DNA from: Phocoena phocoena
Lineage: Eukaryota; Chordata; Mammalia; Artiodactyla; Phocoenidae
Reading direction: 5' to 3'
NCBI RefSeq assembly: GCF_963924675.1
Contig: NC_089223.1
Coordinates: 8,072,881-8,136,880 of the forward strand
DNA: 64,000 nucleotides
Of the stretch, positions 1-10,512 are shown one piece after another (the first letter of the stretch is position 1; every line of letters begins with the position of its first letter). The notes beneath the pieces are model-generated. The model ran no database searches, was not told the origin of the DNA, and worked only from the letters and a program-made list of their open reading frames with translations. A program made the translations under genes and the position numbers.

Positions 1-1973
1 ATTAATGGAATATGAGTCAGAAAAGATCTTTGAGAATACCCCCACTTCACAGATGAGGAAGTTTTGCTTCTGTCTCAGTTGTGTTGACAGGGTTTTAAAT
101 TATTCATTGCAACAAAGACACGGTCCACTTGGCTCACTTATGTTAACATGTGACCTGCATAATCCTGGAATGCAGAAACTGGCGGCTAAGGTGGAGACAA
201 ACGCTTTCACAGAAAAAAGACCACAATGGAATTAGGCTCTCTGCTCCAAATGTTTTTAAACAAACACGATGTCCACAGTTTTAGCAATCACACACATATT
301 CTAAGGAATAAATGTACTTTCCCACTTTTATTAGCTATTACCACCTAGCTAATTAAGATACTATTTCTGGTGGGAAAAAAAATATTGATGAGTTAAGTTC
401 ATTTTAAAAGGGATTCAGAGAAGTACATTCTTCTCTGAGAAGCCAAGTGTCAGACTTTTGGTCACGTAATTCTCTTCGGCAGATAAACAAATCGTGGGCC
501 AAATAAAGAGCTAATGGAGTTAGTAACATTTAGTTTACTAAAAATGTTACTTTTCCCCCAAATAAGAATTAAGTTAGTGTTAAAAACCATTTAATGTGCA
601 ATGGTTCCAAAGCTTACATTCCGTAGTGGGAGAACTGTGTCAGACATGGGTCTGAGGTGGATGTCTCTGTCCATTCTAGCTGATCAATTTATTTCTAGAA
701 ACAGGGTTCCAAGACATTTGGAAGAAAATGGAATAAACATGTTTTCCCCAGATTTGTATTTATGCATATTTTATCTAGGGAATAAAACTGGGAATCTTGG
801 GGCTTCCCTGGTGGCGCAGTGGTTGAGAGTCCGCCTGCCGACGCAGGGGACACGGGTTCGTGCCCCGGTCCGGGAAGATCCCACATGCCGCGGAGCGGCT
901 GGGCCCGTGAGCCATGGCCGCTGAGCCTGCGCGTCCGGAGCCTGTGCTCCGCAACAGGAGAGGCCACAACAGTGAGAGGCCCGTGTACCGCAAAAAAAAA
1001 AAAAAAAAATTGGGAATCTTCTCTGAGCACATGCAGAAATTGACAACGGGAAAATGAGTGGCCCATAAGTTTTGCTAAATTTACAGAAAACCCAGCATGG
1101 AGGTAAAAACTGCTCAGAGATAAAGCAGAACAGAGGCTTTACACATTGTAAGAATGGATATTACCTATTACCTGTTTTTATCAGGGACGCTAGCTCATGT
1201 TATATTATAAAATTCATCTTCAGGTTTTTCTTTTTTATTTTGGTTACATTTCTTCAAACTACAGGGAATTAGAAGACAGACTTTTGTTCTCACCTTTCAG
1301 AGAAACTGAAGCATACACAAAAAAGGATGACATATATTTATAGTTAAACTGCATAAATATTTAGTTATTGACTAAAACCACCTGCGATAACTTCTGTATC
1401 AAATTAACGATCCAGAGTTCAGGTCTGAGGTAACCGTGTAGGAGGTTAATTTTTTTGTTTCTGCGTAGTAGAGGAAGAAAACTATAGTGTACAGCTTTGA
1501 AATTAAATTACTTCTGAACACAAAGAAAGACAGTTGATCCTCGTCCTCTATGTATTCTGCTTTCACCTCACTTTAAGTTCATTCATTCATTTTTTTTTAC
1601 ATATTCATATAGACAGGAACAAATAAAATGGGGGAATAGAAGGAAAACTGCCTTTGACAATTTTATTCCAAAAATTAAATTTAAAAATGCTCAAAAGAAT
1701 GAGAGGAAACTCAGACCGATTTCAATAACATGGAAACCGAGGCATGTGTTGCCCCTTGTTCCTTTGGCAAAATGTAATCTACCTTGGACTTGATTTTTGT
1801 ATTTATCAGAAAGAAATACATGTGTATACTTAGTAGCTCTTAAGGTCTTTTTCAGAACTCATGCTCTGTAATTCTGAGAAACTCCACATTGATATTTTTT
1901 ACAAAGCAAGGAAAAGAGGTGTGATATTCCCTAACTGGCCACAAGTAAAGATTTTACGGAAGTATGCACTTAC
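1..1973 (-). other. FAM13A intron (partial) left of the 190-nt exon
   Basis: AT-rich intronic DNA starting at the donor of the 190-nt exon and running off the window. Apart from one SINE at 799-1010 I see no exon, RNA gene or recognisable repeat. The short open frames near 5-235 and 1072-1272 lack splice support. Confidence 0.75.
799..1010 (+). mobile_element. CHR-2-type SINE with 10-bp target-site duplication
   Basis: Full-length tRNA-derived SINE starting at its GGGCTTCCCTGGTGGC head, with a polymerase III B-box-like GGTTCGTGCCCC and a terminal run of 18 A. It is flanked by TGGGAATCTT at 789-798 and 1,011-1,020, a perfect duplication that marks a fairly recent insertion. It lies antisense to FAM13A. 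Confidence 0.93.
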
Positions 1974-2163
1974 CACAAGACTGTCTTGATGTTCACTGAG
2001 CTCAGAAAGTCTGGAACTGGATTTCTGACGTTTCGGTTTGCCCCGTTCTCCAGTATAACCAGAAGTATTTTCATGTAGTTTTTCCACTTCATGATGAGCA
2101 TTCAAAATACATTCATCAAGGTTGTTGAACCCAGAAGGAATATTTTCTTTGTTGATAAGTCCC
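1974..2163 (-). CDS. FAM13A: FAM13A 190-nt exon (GLINKEN...KPKRQKSS segment)
   Basis: Acceptor TTTTTTCAATTCAAG before 2,163; donor CTTGTG then GTAAGTG from 1,973. The first base completes the split methionine codon; the following 63 codons start GLINKENIPSGFNNLDE and end SELSEHQDSLV. KPKRQK looks like a monopartite nuclear localisation signal. The exon is asymmetric (phase 2 to 0), so skipping it would break the frame, unlike the three exons before it. The next exon of the gene was not found between here and the window edge and must lie further left. Confidence 0.95.
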
Positions 2164-2498
2164 CTTGAATTGAAAAAAGATTTAGCTTAATTTGACTTTA
2201 AAGGGTAAAAGGGACATTTAAATGACATTGCCACTGCATCACACAGAAAGTCAGAAGAGTGCTTAGAAATTCCAGGTTGCATTTTTGATCAAAATCTGAG
2301 CAGAGCGCTACCCCTGAGACCACTTGGTGCCAAATCTATCACATTAGAAGAGAAGTCATTCTCAGAGGCAAATTGGCGAGGGCTACGTTTCTACCAATGA
2401 ACAGCTTTTGTATTTGTACCAAAAGTAATCTGTATTCAAATCAGGAGAACAGTGCAAACTTACAAAGACATTTCCCATAATCCATAGGTTTTATATAA

Positions 2499-2500
<2 letters not shown>

Positions 2501-2529
<29 letters not shown>
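2501..2529. repeat. (CA)n microsatellite
   Basis: Uninterrupted AC dinucleotide run of 29 bases in the intron below the 180-nt FAM13A exon. Confidence 0.97.
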
Positions 2530-2531
<2 letters not shown>

Positions 2532-3043
2532 AATCTTATAAAGTAATATAACGTATGAAGAAAAATCTGAAAAGGAAATGTCTTTTTCCCCAGAATGGAA
2601 CACTGATTCTCCCAACTGCGAAAGACATTTTAGCACAGTAGAAATGCAGTAATACCGAAATCTGACTGCATTAGATAATCTTGGCAGAAATAGTATAATA
2701 AAAACTATGGAATACAAAGCATTTTAACTGAAATATGGATTCATTACTTCCCAGTACAAGTTTCTGGATGTAAGCTTATGACTAGAGTTCCTCATGACTT
2801 AGTTTGAGACATTTTAATTATAGAATTTAATTCATTTAATGCTCTTGAAATAGTTTTCCTTAAGTATTTTAACATTCCCTTTTAAGAGGTTTTCACAAAA
2901 TTAAATTACTTAAGCAAAATGTTTATCCTTTACTACATCACAGGACAAATTAAACCATCAGTGCCAGCACCATGGCTTGGGCAGGTACAAATGAATGAGA
3001 CCGTATACGCTCCCTCACGGTGTGACCTTAAAGGTATCTCCCT

Positions 3044-3450
3044 GCAGCTAGAGGTTTTCATACTAAGTGAAGTAAGTTAGAAAGACAAATACCATATGAT
3101 ATCACTTATATGTGGAATCTAAAGTATGGCACTAAGGAACCTACCTCCAAAACAGAAACAGACTCACAGACATAGAGAACAGACTTGTGGTTGCCAAGGG
3201 AGAGGGGGGGAGGTGAGGGATGGACTGGGAGTTTGGGGTTAGTAGATGCAAACTACTACACACAGAATGGATAAACAACAAGGTCCTACTGTATAGCACT
3301 GGGAACTATATTCAGTATCTTGATATAAACCATAATGGAAAAGAATACAAAAAAGAATGTATATATGTGTGTAACTGAGTCACTTTGCTGTACAGCAGAA
3401 ATTAATACAACATTGTAAATCAACCATACTTCAATTTAAGAAAAATATAT
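3044..3450 (+). mobile_element. 5'-truncated L1 3' end with target-site duplication
   Basis: Shows the typical ruminant/cetacean L1 tail order: GAAGTAAGTTAGAAAGAC, the ATATGTGGAATCTAAA motif, ACTCACAGACATAGAGAAC, a G-rich tract and the TAAATCAACCATACTTCAAT terminus. It is bounded by AAAGGTATCTCCCT (3,030-3,043) and AAAGGTATTTCCCT (3,451-3,464), one mismatch, so a truncated target-primed insertion of modest age. Confidence 0.85.
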
Positions 3451-4061
3451 AAAGGTATTTCCCTAAACACCCAAAGCTGTTATCTTGAAATAAATGAGCT
3501 CCAAAGAGTAAAAATAGATGACCATATTTTACTATCAGTTCAATCATATCCCCAAATGAAAGATAACATTAAATATTTATTCTGCAATTTAAATTCATAT
3601 CCTATCTTAGATAGGCTATCATGGAGGCAACATTATGAATTAAATATTATCATAATATTTTCAGTTACACTATCTTTGGTGATTTTTAATACTCCATATT
3701 TAATTTAGTCTTATTTTATACAACTTTTAATGTACAAATATGTAGATTTAGTAAAATTATATAAAAGATGTATGTAACATTTATAAGAAATATCCTAAGT
3801 ACAAAATAATTGAAGACATGAGGAAAAGTTGATAAAGACTCACATGCCGGCACATATACACACACGCTTAAATCTCTCCCCTCCCTCCACTGTGAGCAGT
3901 GCCTTCTGTGGATGGCTAGATGAGTTTGGTCTCAAATTCACAATCATTTGTTTTACTATTTAAATTTGTCTTCTTCTTTCTCTCCATATTTTCCCTAACT
4001 CCCGGGGTATAAATCCAACTGTAATTTTTTAATGGAGGAGTTTTTAGGTTTGAAAGTTGTC

Positions 4062-4436
4062 ATGGACTAAATTGTATTCCCCCCAAATTCGTATGTTGAA
4101 GCCCTACCACCAATGTGACTGTATTTAGAGACAGGACCTCTGAGGAGGTAACTAAGGTTACGTGAGGTCATAAAGGTGGGAACATAATTCAAGAGGACTG
4201 GTGTTCTTAAAAGAAGAGGCAGAGACACCAGAGAGCACGGCGGCAAGGCCATGTGAGGACACACTCACTGAGCAGGCACCGTCAGCAAGTCAGAGAGGTC
4301 TCGACAAAAACCAAACCTGTCAGCACCTTGCTCTTGGACTTCCAGCCTCTCTGAACTGTGAGAAAATACATTTCTGTTGCTTAAGCCCCCTAGTCTGGGG
4401 TACTTTGTTATGGCAGCCTGAGCAGATGAATACAAA
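4062..4436 (+). repeat. Old mammalian interspersed repeat, family not assigned
   Basis: About 375 bp reading from a GACTAAATTGTATTCCCCCC start, through TATGTTGAAGCCCTA and GAACTGTGAGAAAATA, to a GATGAATACAA end. The layout and the same motifs recur at 31,545-31,930, which shows a repeat family. I recognise the pattern from other mammalian genomes but cannot name the family safely. Confidence 0.6.
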
Positions 4437-6264
4437 AGCTAAAAATTATTTTTAGAAATTAAAAGACCAAGTTTATTTTCTAATCTTTGTGAATAGTGAA
4501 TGAATGACTGGAATAAATCCTGTCCAAATAAATATACGAAAATCTGATCGTGCAGTTGTGCTCAGGTGGAAATCCTGTTCTCCTCAAAGGAAACTCTTTG
4601 CTCTTGTGTGGGTGAGTGCCTCTCACTGCGGTGCCCATGTGACCAGGAGCACAGGTGCACGACTCCTTCCCCTGACATGGTGACAGGCTCAGTCACACCC
4701 GAAACACTGTGATTTGACCTGAACTTAGATCTCGGTGGCCTCTCACTTTCACCATCTAGATCTTAGTTTTAGTTTATCTTCTTTTGCGAGTTTCCTCCTC
4801 ACCCCTACATACACACGTAATGTTCTAGCAATACTGAACTCTCCATTATTCTAAGCATGCTTTTCTTTTTACTTTGCAGTAGGAATTTAATATAATATTT
4901 ATATTATAACAAAAGATATGCATAATTTTCTAGTTCACTGTGTTTTGGAAGATTGAAACCATTTTCACCTGTCATGCCTTGCTTTTCTTTTTAAACAGAA
5001 GTTTATTACAAAATTTACAAACATAGAAAAATAGAGGGAATATCACCATGAATTTCCTTATATCCATCACCAAGATTCAACATTTCCATGCTCCTGGCAG
5101 ATGGTTAATTTTTTTAGTAAGAATTAAACTGAACCCTTTTACATAATGAATACATTCCTTAAACTTTCATATTTTTATTGTAACAAATAATAATATAAGC
5201 CTGATAATGTTTCCTTATGAATTTAGACAAATAAGAAATCATGTGCACTAAACTGAAGTATTTATAGTCTTTGCCCTCTACATTGCTTCTTTAAAAAATC
5301 TGCCGTGATGATATTACTACAGACTTTATTGACTCTTTAATCTCACCTTGAAATGTGGTGACTGTTGGCTTAAAGGATATTTTTGTAAATGGTTGCAGCT
5401 CTAAGTTGTTAAAGGCGAAATAACAGATCATAGATTTTTATTTTTCAAAACATTTTAAAACCACTCCATATGGCTAATAGCTTTGAATACAGTAAAGTCT
5501 AGCTTTAATGTTTCCTTATTTTTTAAGCAAAATCTGTTGGAAATCTTAGATGACGAGTCAATTATGTATAAGCAAACACTGAGAAAAACATACTTACTTT
5601 AGGCTATAATAATGATTCTTAACCTTTCTGCAACTGACACCATGTCAGTGCATCTCCTGGGGACATACTGAAGAGGACCTTCATGGGGGCAGAAGTAGCA
5701 GATCTAGAGCTCTGAGAGATAAGGTCCTTGTTCCTCCAAAGCTGTGGAGAGCTTAGAGCAGCCATTCAGTACGGGCTGAGAGTTCAAGAAGAAGGACTAT
5801 CAAGATACAATAGTGTCAGGTTAGGAGGGGCCTTATGACCAGGAAGGTGACCATTTGAAAGGGACCATTTGAAAGGGACTTCTGAACGCCCAGACTACAC
5901 GCTAAGGAAAAGCGTCAGGTGAGACTGTGAGTTACTTCTGCTATAAATAGTTTACACCCCAAGATTTTTTCACTCAATGCACAGCTGTGGTTTGACCACA
6001 ATGAGTGGCCAGAATGAGCGGTGAAGGGACATCAGACAAGAGAAATGAAGGGAAAGGCTAGAGCTTCATGGATACCTCTTTAGATGATTAGTTAGACTCT
6101 ACCATTCCCCACCACCTTTTGTTCCCCTGATGTTGATACTGAAAAACAATCAAGGTAACTTATACTAGAAATATCCCCAGATGTGGGAAACTGTATTTAA
6201 ATTCTGCAGGAGTGGTTACTCTGTGTTTCATATTTCTCTCCCTGTCCAGCCCCTGTTCACTTTT

Positions 6265-7905
6265 TAAAAAAAAGTTTTTATTGGAGTAGAGCTGCTTTAC
6301 AATGGTTCTGCTGTACAGCAAAGTGAATCAGCTATATGTATACATATATTCCCTCTTTTTTGGATTTCCTTCCCATTTAGGTCACCACAGAGCATTGAGT
6401 ACAGGTCCCTGTGCTACACAGTAGGTTCTCATTAGTTACCTATTTTATACATAGTATCAATATTGTATATATGTCAGTCCCCATCTCCCAATTCATCCCA
6501 CCCCCTTCTTCCCCCTTGGTATCCATACATCTGCTCTCTATGTCTGTGTCTGTATTTCTGCTTTGCAAATAAGATCATCTATACCATATTTTAAGATCCC
6601 ACATATACGCATTAGTGTATATTTGTTTTTCTCTTTCTGACTTACTTCACTCTGCGTGACAGTCTCTAGGTCCATCCCTGTCTCTACAAAGTACCCAGTT
6701 TTGTTCCTTTTAATGGCTGAGTAATATTCCATTGTATATACGTACCACATCTTCTTTATCCATTCCTCTGTTGATGAACATTTAGGTTGCTTCCATGGCC
6801 TGGCTATTGTAAATAGTGCTTCAATGAACATTGGGGTACATGTATCTTTTTGAACTATGGTTTTCTCTGTGTATATGCCCAGTAGTGGGATTGCTGGGTC
6901 ATATGGTAGTTCTATTTTTAGCTTTTTAAGGAACCTCCTTACTGTTCTCCATAGTGGCTGTACCAATTTACATTCCCACCAACAGTGCAAGAGGGTTCCC
7001 TTTTCTCCACACCCTCTCCAGCACTTACTGTTCGTAGAATTTTTTTTTTTCCGGTACACGGGCCTCTCACTATTGTGGCCTCTCTCGTTGCGGAGCACAG
7101 GCTCCGGATGCGCAGGCTCAGCGGCCACGGCTCGTGGGCCCAGCCGCTCCGCGGCATGTGGGATCTTCCCAGACCGGGGCATGAACCCGTGTCCCCTGCA
7201 TCGGCAGGCGGACTCTCAACCACTGTGCCACCAGGGAAGCCCTGTTCGTAGAATTTTTGATGATGGCCATTCTGACTGGTGTGAGGTGATACCTTATTGT
7301 AGTTTTGATTTGCATTTGTCTAATAATTAGTGATGTTGACCATCCTTTCATGTGTCTCTTGGCCATCTGTATGTCTTCTCTGGAGAAATGTCTATTTAGA
7401 TCTTCCGTCCATTTTTTTGATTGGGTTGTTTTTTTGATATTGAGCTGCGTGAGCTGTTTGTATATTTTGGAGATTAATCCTTTGTCAGTTGCTTCATTTG
7501 CAAACATTTTCTCCCATTCTGAGGGTTGTCTTTTCATCTTGTTTATGGCTTCCTTTGCTGTGGAAAAGCTTTTAAGTTTCATTAGGTCCCGTTTATTTTT
7601 GTTTTTATTTTCATTACTCTAGGCAGTGGATGGAAAAAGACCTTGCTGTGATTTATGTCAGAGAGTGTTCTGCCTATATTTTCCTCTAAGAGTTTTACAA
7701 TATCTGGCTTTACATTTAGGTCTTTAATCCATTTTGAGTTTATTTTTGTGTATGGTGTTAGGGAGTGCTCTAATTTCATTCTTTTACATGTAGCTGTCCA
7801 GTTTTCCCAGCCCCACTTATTGAAGAGGCTGTCTTTTCTCCACTGTATAGTCTTGCCTCCTTCGTCATAGATTAGGTGACCACAGGTGCGTGGGTTTATC
7901 TGTGT
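6265..7905 (-). mobile_element. 5'-truncated L1 (ORF2 3' part and 3' UTR), interrupted by a SINE
   Basis: Reverse-oriented L1. The plus strand starts at the tail (TTTTTATTGGAGTAGAGC) and runs back into the ORF2 C-terminal region; minus-strand frames encode the L1 peptides MEYYSAIKRNK and [15 protein letters not shown]. Flanks AGCCCCTGTTCACTTTT (6,248-6,264) and AGCCCCTGTTCGCTTTT (7,906-7,922) differ by one base and mark the target-site duplication. A CHR SINE at 7,045-7,241 splits it. It lies in the same orientation as FAM13A. Not functional: truncated and interrupted. Confidence 0.93.
7045..7241 (-). mobile_element. CHR-2-type SINE nested in L1
   Basis: Reverse complement of the CHR-2 consensus with its A tail as a T run at the left. 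It has a 17-bp perfect duplication CTGTTCGTAGAATTTTT at 7,028-7,044 and 7,242-7,258. Nesting shows it is younger than the L1. It supplies an in-frame start that extends the L1 ORF2 remnant into a 214-codon open frame (6,538-7,182). Confidence 0.95.
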
Positions 7906-9318
7906 AGCCCCTGTTCGCTTTTGACCTTGCCCTGCCGTGCTCCTCCCTGGCCTGCCCCAGGTACCCACCACCACCAGGACCACTGTCCAGCTTTGTTCTA
8001 CCACGCTCACTATCGCTTCCAGCCTCTGCTTGCTACCCCTCTGTCCAAACAACGAGGGTGGAAAGCACGATGTCGTGACACACTAAGGCTTTTAAAAATG
8101 CAGTGTTGCTATATACTGTGTGGCAAAAAAATGAGGCAGAGGCTAAGAATAGTGTCAGATGAATAATTGGTACTCGCTGTATAACACAATATAGGCCACA
8201 CAGACTAATTATATACCTAAACACCTTCTATAAAGCTTAGTCAGTAGCTAATTTTAAATGTAAATATGTCCCGTTTTATAATTTTCCTATTTTCTAAAGG
8301 AAATATTACAGCACCCCCTCCTATCCACCAGCTCTAAGACAAATATTTTTAAAAACACGCTGCTTATACCACTTGAAAAGTCAGTGGGTTATATGACTGA
8401 TACTTTTTAATTTCTAAAATTACATTTGTTAATATAGCTCTTAGACATCTTTATAATGGGCAGCGTGGAATTTATTTATACTATTTATCTTTTGTATTTT
8501 CTTTAAGCAAAGAGAAGTTGCTTTTTCTCCATCAACATTCTGATGTCGATTATGAGTCCAGGTGAAAAGGAATGAGGCAAACTAGGGCTTGGTTTAGTCT
8601 TTATCATTTCATAAGAATTTCAAAATAACAACTTTATAGAGACTAAATGCTACAGTAGATAAAACTTTCAGGAAAAATATGGGACTACAGTCTATTATAT
8701 ATAAATGCATTTTCCTTGCCAATTTAAATCATGATTATTCAATAAGATGAATGGTAATTAGTCATTTGTATTTTATCAAATCTTTTAACGGAGAATAAAA
8801 TTTGTTGTAATACTCTTCTTGAAATTCATGCTGAGACAATGCCTTAAAATTAGTCACTATAATAATAAAGAACTCAAGCATTTCCTCGTTTGTTAGACTT
8901 AAGCTCAACCTTTCTTCTACATCATCAACTGTCAGAGCGTTACAGTAATATTCTGGTATTTAATCAGGTCAAAACAGTAGGGAAACCTGCTGGCTCATAA
9001 GCAAGTCTAATAGCCAACTGAATGCTGTCCAACAAGGAAAAAACCGTCTCTGGACAGGCATGTGGGAATTTTCTCCTCCAGTGCTTCAGGATCTCTCTAA
9101 ATATTGACAAGATATTCATGAGGAAGCCATGAAATGTGTTAAATCAGAGGTGGCTTCCCATAACATACAAAACATCTAGACGAAAAGGAAATGTTTATTC
9201 AATCACTTATGAATTCCTAAATGCCAGCCAAGTTTAGAAGGGTCAAAATGAAAACTTAAAATGTTAACCTGAGTACTGAAATGAGAGTGTCTATAACACA
9301 GTCACTAATTCGGGTGTA

Positions 9319-9368
<50 letters not shown>
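9319..9368. repeat. (TG)n(TA)n microsatellite at a SINE tail
   Basis: A short TG run followed by about 20 TA units directly at the A-rich 3' tail side of the reverse-oriented SINE that follows; probably grown from that tail or from the target site. Confidence 0.93.
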
Positions 9369-9372
<4 letters not shown>

Positions 9373-9375
9373 TAT

Positions 9376-9672
9376 TTTAAAATTTTTATCTATTTATTTA
9401 TTTAATTTTGGTCTGTGTTGGGTCTTCGTTTCTGTGCGAGGGCTTTCTCTAGTTGTGGCGAGTGGGGGCCGCTCTTCATCGCGGTGCGCGGGCCTCTCAC
9501 TGTCGCGGCCTCTCTTGTTGCGGAGCACAGGCTCCAGACGCGCAGGCTCAGTAATTGTGGCTCACGGGTCCAGTTGCTCCACGGCATGTGGGATCCTCCC
9601 AGACCAGGGCTCGAACCCATGTCCCCTGCATTGGCAGGCGGAATCTCAACCACTGTGCCACCAGGGAAGCCC
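9376..9672 (-). mobile_element. CHR-1-like (long form) SINE, first of a pair
   Basis: Reverse-oriented tRNA-derived SINE with a longer 3' body than CHR-2 (it includes the complement of GAAGACCCAACACAG and a TAAATAAATAAATAG tail). Its head ends at 9,672 with GGGAAGCCC. Same orientation as FAM13A. Confidence 0.9.
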
Positions 9673-9686
9673 GAAGGGGGTGTTTG

Positions 9687-9879
9687 TTTGTTTGTTTGTT
9701 TGCGGTATGCGGGCCTCTCACTGCTGTGGCCTCTCCCGTTGCGGAGCGCAGGCTCAGCGGCCATGGCTCACGGGCCCAGCCGCTCCGTAGCACGTGGGAT
9801 CTTCCCGGACCGGGGCACGAACCCGTGTCCCCTGCATCAGCAGGCGGACTCTCAACCACTGCGCCACCAGGGAAGCCCC
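9687..9879 (-). mobile_element. CHR-2-type SINE, second of a pair, 62 bp from FAM13A exon donor
   Basis: Reverse-oriented CHR-2 body with a (TTTG)n tail at 9,681-9,701. It lacks about 25 bases in the middle compared with the full copies (GCAGGCTCAGCGGCC follows directly after GGAGC). Short target-like sequences CGGGTGTAT (9,311-9,319 and 9,880-9,888) and GGGGTGTTT (9,677-9,685) flank both members of the pair. It ends just inside the intron from the donor at 9,941. Confidence 0.9.
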
Positions 9880-9941
9880 CGGGTGTATATTTTTAAAAGA
9901 AGAAGAGCAAATGCAAACAAGAAGTACCAATGCCGACTCAC

Positions 9942-10121
9942 ATGTCACTGCCATGTCGAACTTCATCCTGCTCCTTGGACTGGCGTCGTCGCTGTTTGGT
10001 GGATGTGGAGAAAGATGCTGATGATGTTCCAGATTCTGAGTCCTCTGAACTTTGGCCTCCAGAGCTATTAACATCCAAAAGATGTTGTTCTACAGCTGAC
10101 CGGATGGTTCTTTCTAAGAGT
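9942..10121 (-). CDS. FAM13A: FAM13A 180-nt exon (LLERTIRSAVEQHL, acidic-serine and basic segments)
   Basis: Acceptor TTCTTTTTTACCAG before 10,121; donor GACAT then GTGAGTCGG from 9,941. The exon encodes LLERTIRSAVEQHL, a serine- and acid-rich stretch (SSGGQSSEDSESG) with casein-kinase-like sites, then a basic run KQRRRQSKEQ followed by DEVRHGSD. The last codon is split AT/G across the intron and becomes methionine. The segment is a recognised FAM13A landmark. Phase 2 to 2, length divisible by three. The basic run could contribute to nuclear import (inference). The exon is tightly boxed in by repeats: SINEs end 62 bp below the donor and an L1 3' end begins about 70 bp above the acceptor. Confidence 0.95.
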
Positions 10122-10193
10122 CTGGTAAAAAAGAATGCAGAGTCAAGCAATGAAACCTACCAATAACTGCGTATACAAATATGTCCCCGTACA

Positions 10194-10382
10194 TGGAAAA
10201 CACACTGGTGGTCGCCAAGGGGGAAGAGGCTGGGGAGGGATGGAGCGGGAGGCTGGGGTCAGCAGATGTAAGCTTTTATATATAGAATGGAGAAACAACA
10301 AGGTCCTACTGTAGAGCACAGAGAACTATATTCAATAGCCTATGATAAGCCATAATGGAAAAGAATATGAAAAAAGAATGTG

Positions 10383-10446
<64 letters not shown>

Positions 10447-10512
10447 ACGGAATCACTTTGCTGTACAGCAGAAATTAACACATTGTAAATCAACTATACT
10501 TCAATAAAAAAA
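10194..10512 (+). mobile_element. L1 3' end with expanded TG repeat
   Basis: Same L1 tail layout as at 3,044-3,450: G-rich tract, AACAAGGTCCTACTGTA, AATGGAAAAGAATATGAAAA, TGCTGTACAGCAGAAATTAA, CAACTATACTTCAATAAAA. A TATATG region typical of this 3' UTR has expanded into about 25 TG units (10,393-10,443). It starts roughly 70 bp upstream of the 180-nt FAM13A exon acceptor, in antisense. Confidence 0.85.

Larger units (their letters stand above)
2164..9941 (-). other. FAM13A intron between the 180-nt and 190-nt exons
   Basis: Intron of 7.8 kb. It holds a CA microsatellite (2,501-2,529), an L1 3' end (3,044-3,450), an old repeat (4,062-4,436), a truncated L1 with nested SINE (6,265-7,905) and a double SINE (9,376-9,879). 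Between these, for example 4,440-6,240 and 7,925-9,310, the sequence is AT-rich with no gene or repeat I can name. A 16-bp tandem duplication (ACCATTTGAAAGGG core) lies near 5,850-5,880. Confidence 0.85.

Noticed and set aside
799..1010. tRNA-like A and B boxes in SINE heads
   Set aside because: These are SINE promoters derived from a tRNA; no copy folds into a complete tRNA gene with mature ends.
601..1066. Protein-like frames with [10 protein letters not shown] or [13 protein letters not shown] motifs, repeated at about 7, 9.5, 21.5, 27, 47.8 and 50.5 kb
   Set aside because: They are translations of the CHR SINE in different frames, not a gene family.
9319..10443. CRISPR-like or other structured arrays in the TA and TG tracts
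   Set aside because: Simple microsatellites without spacers.
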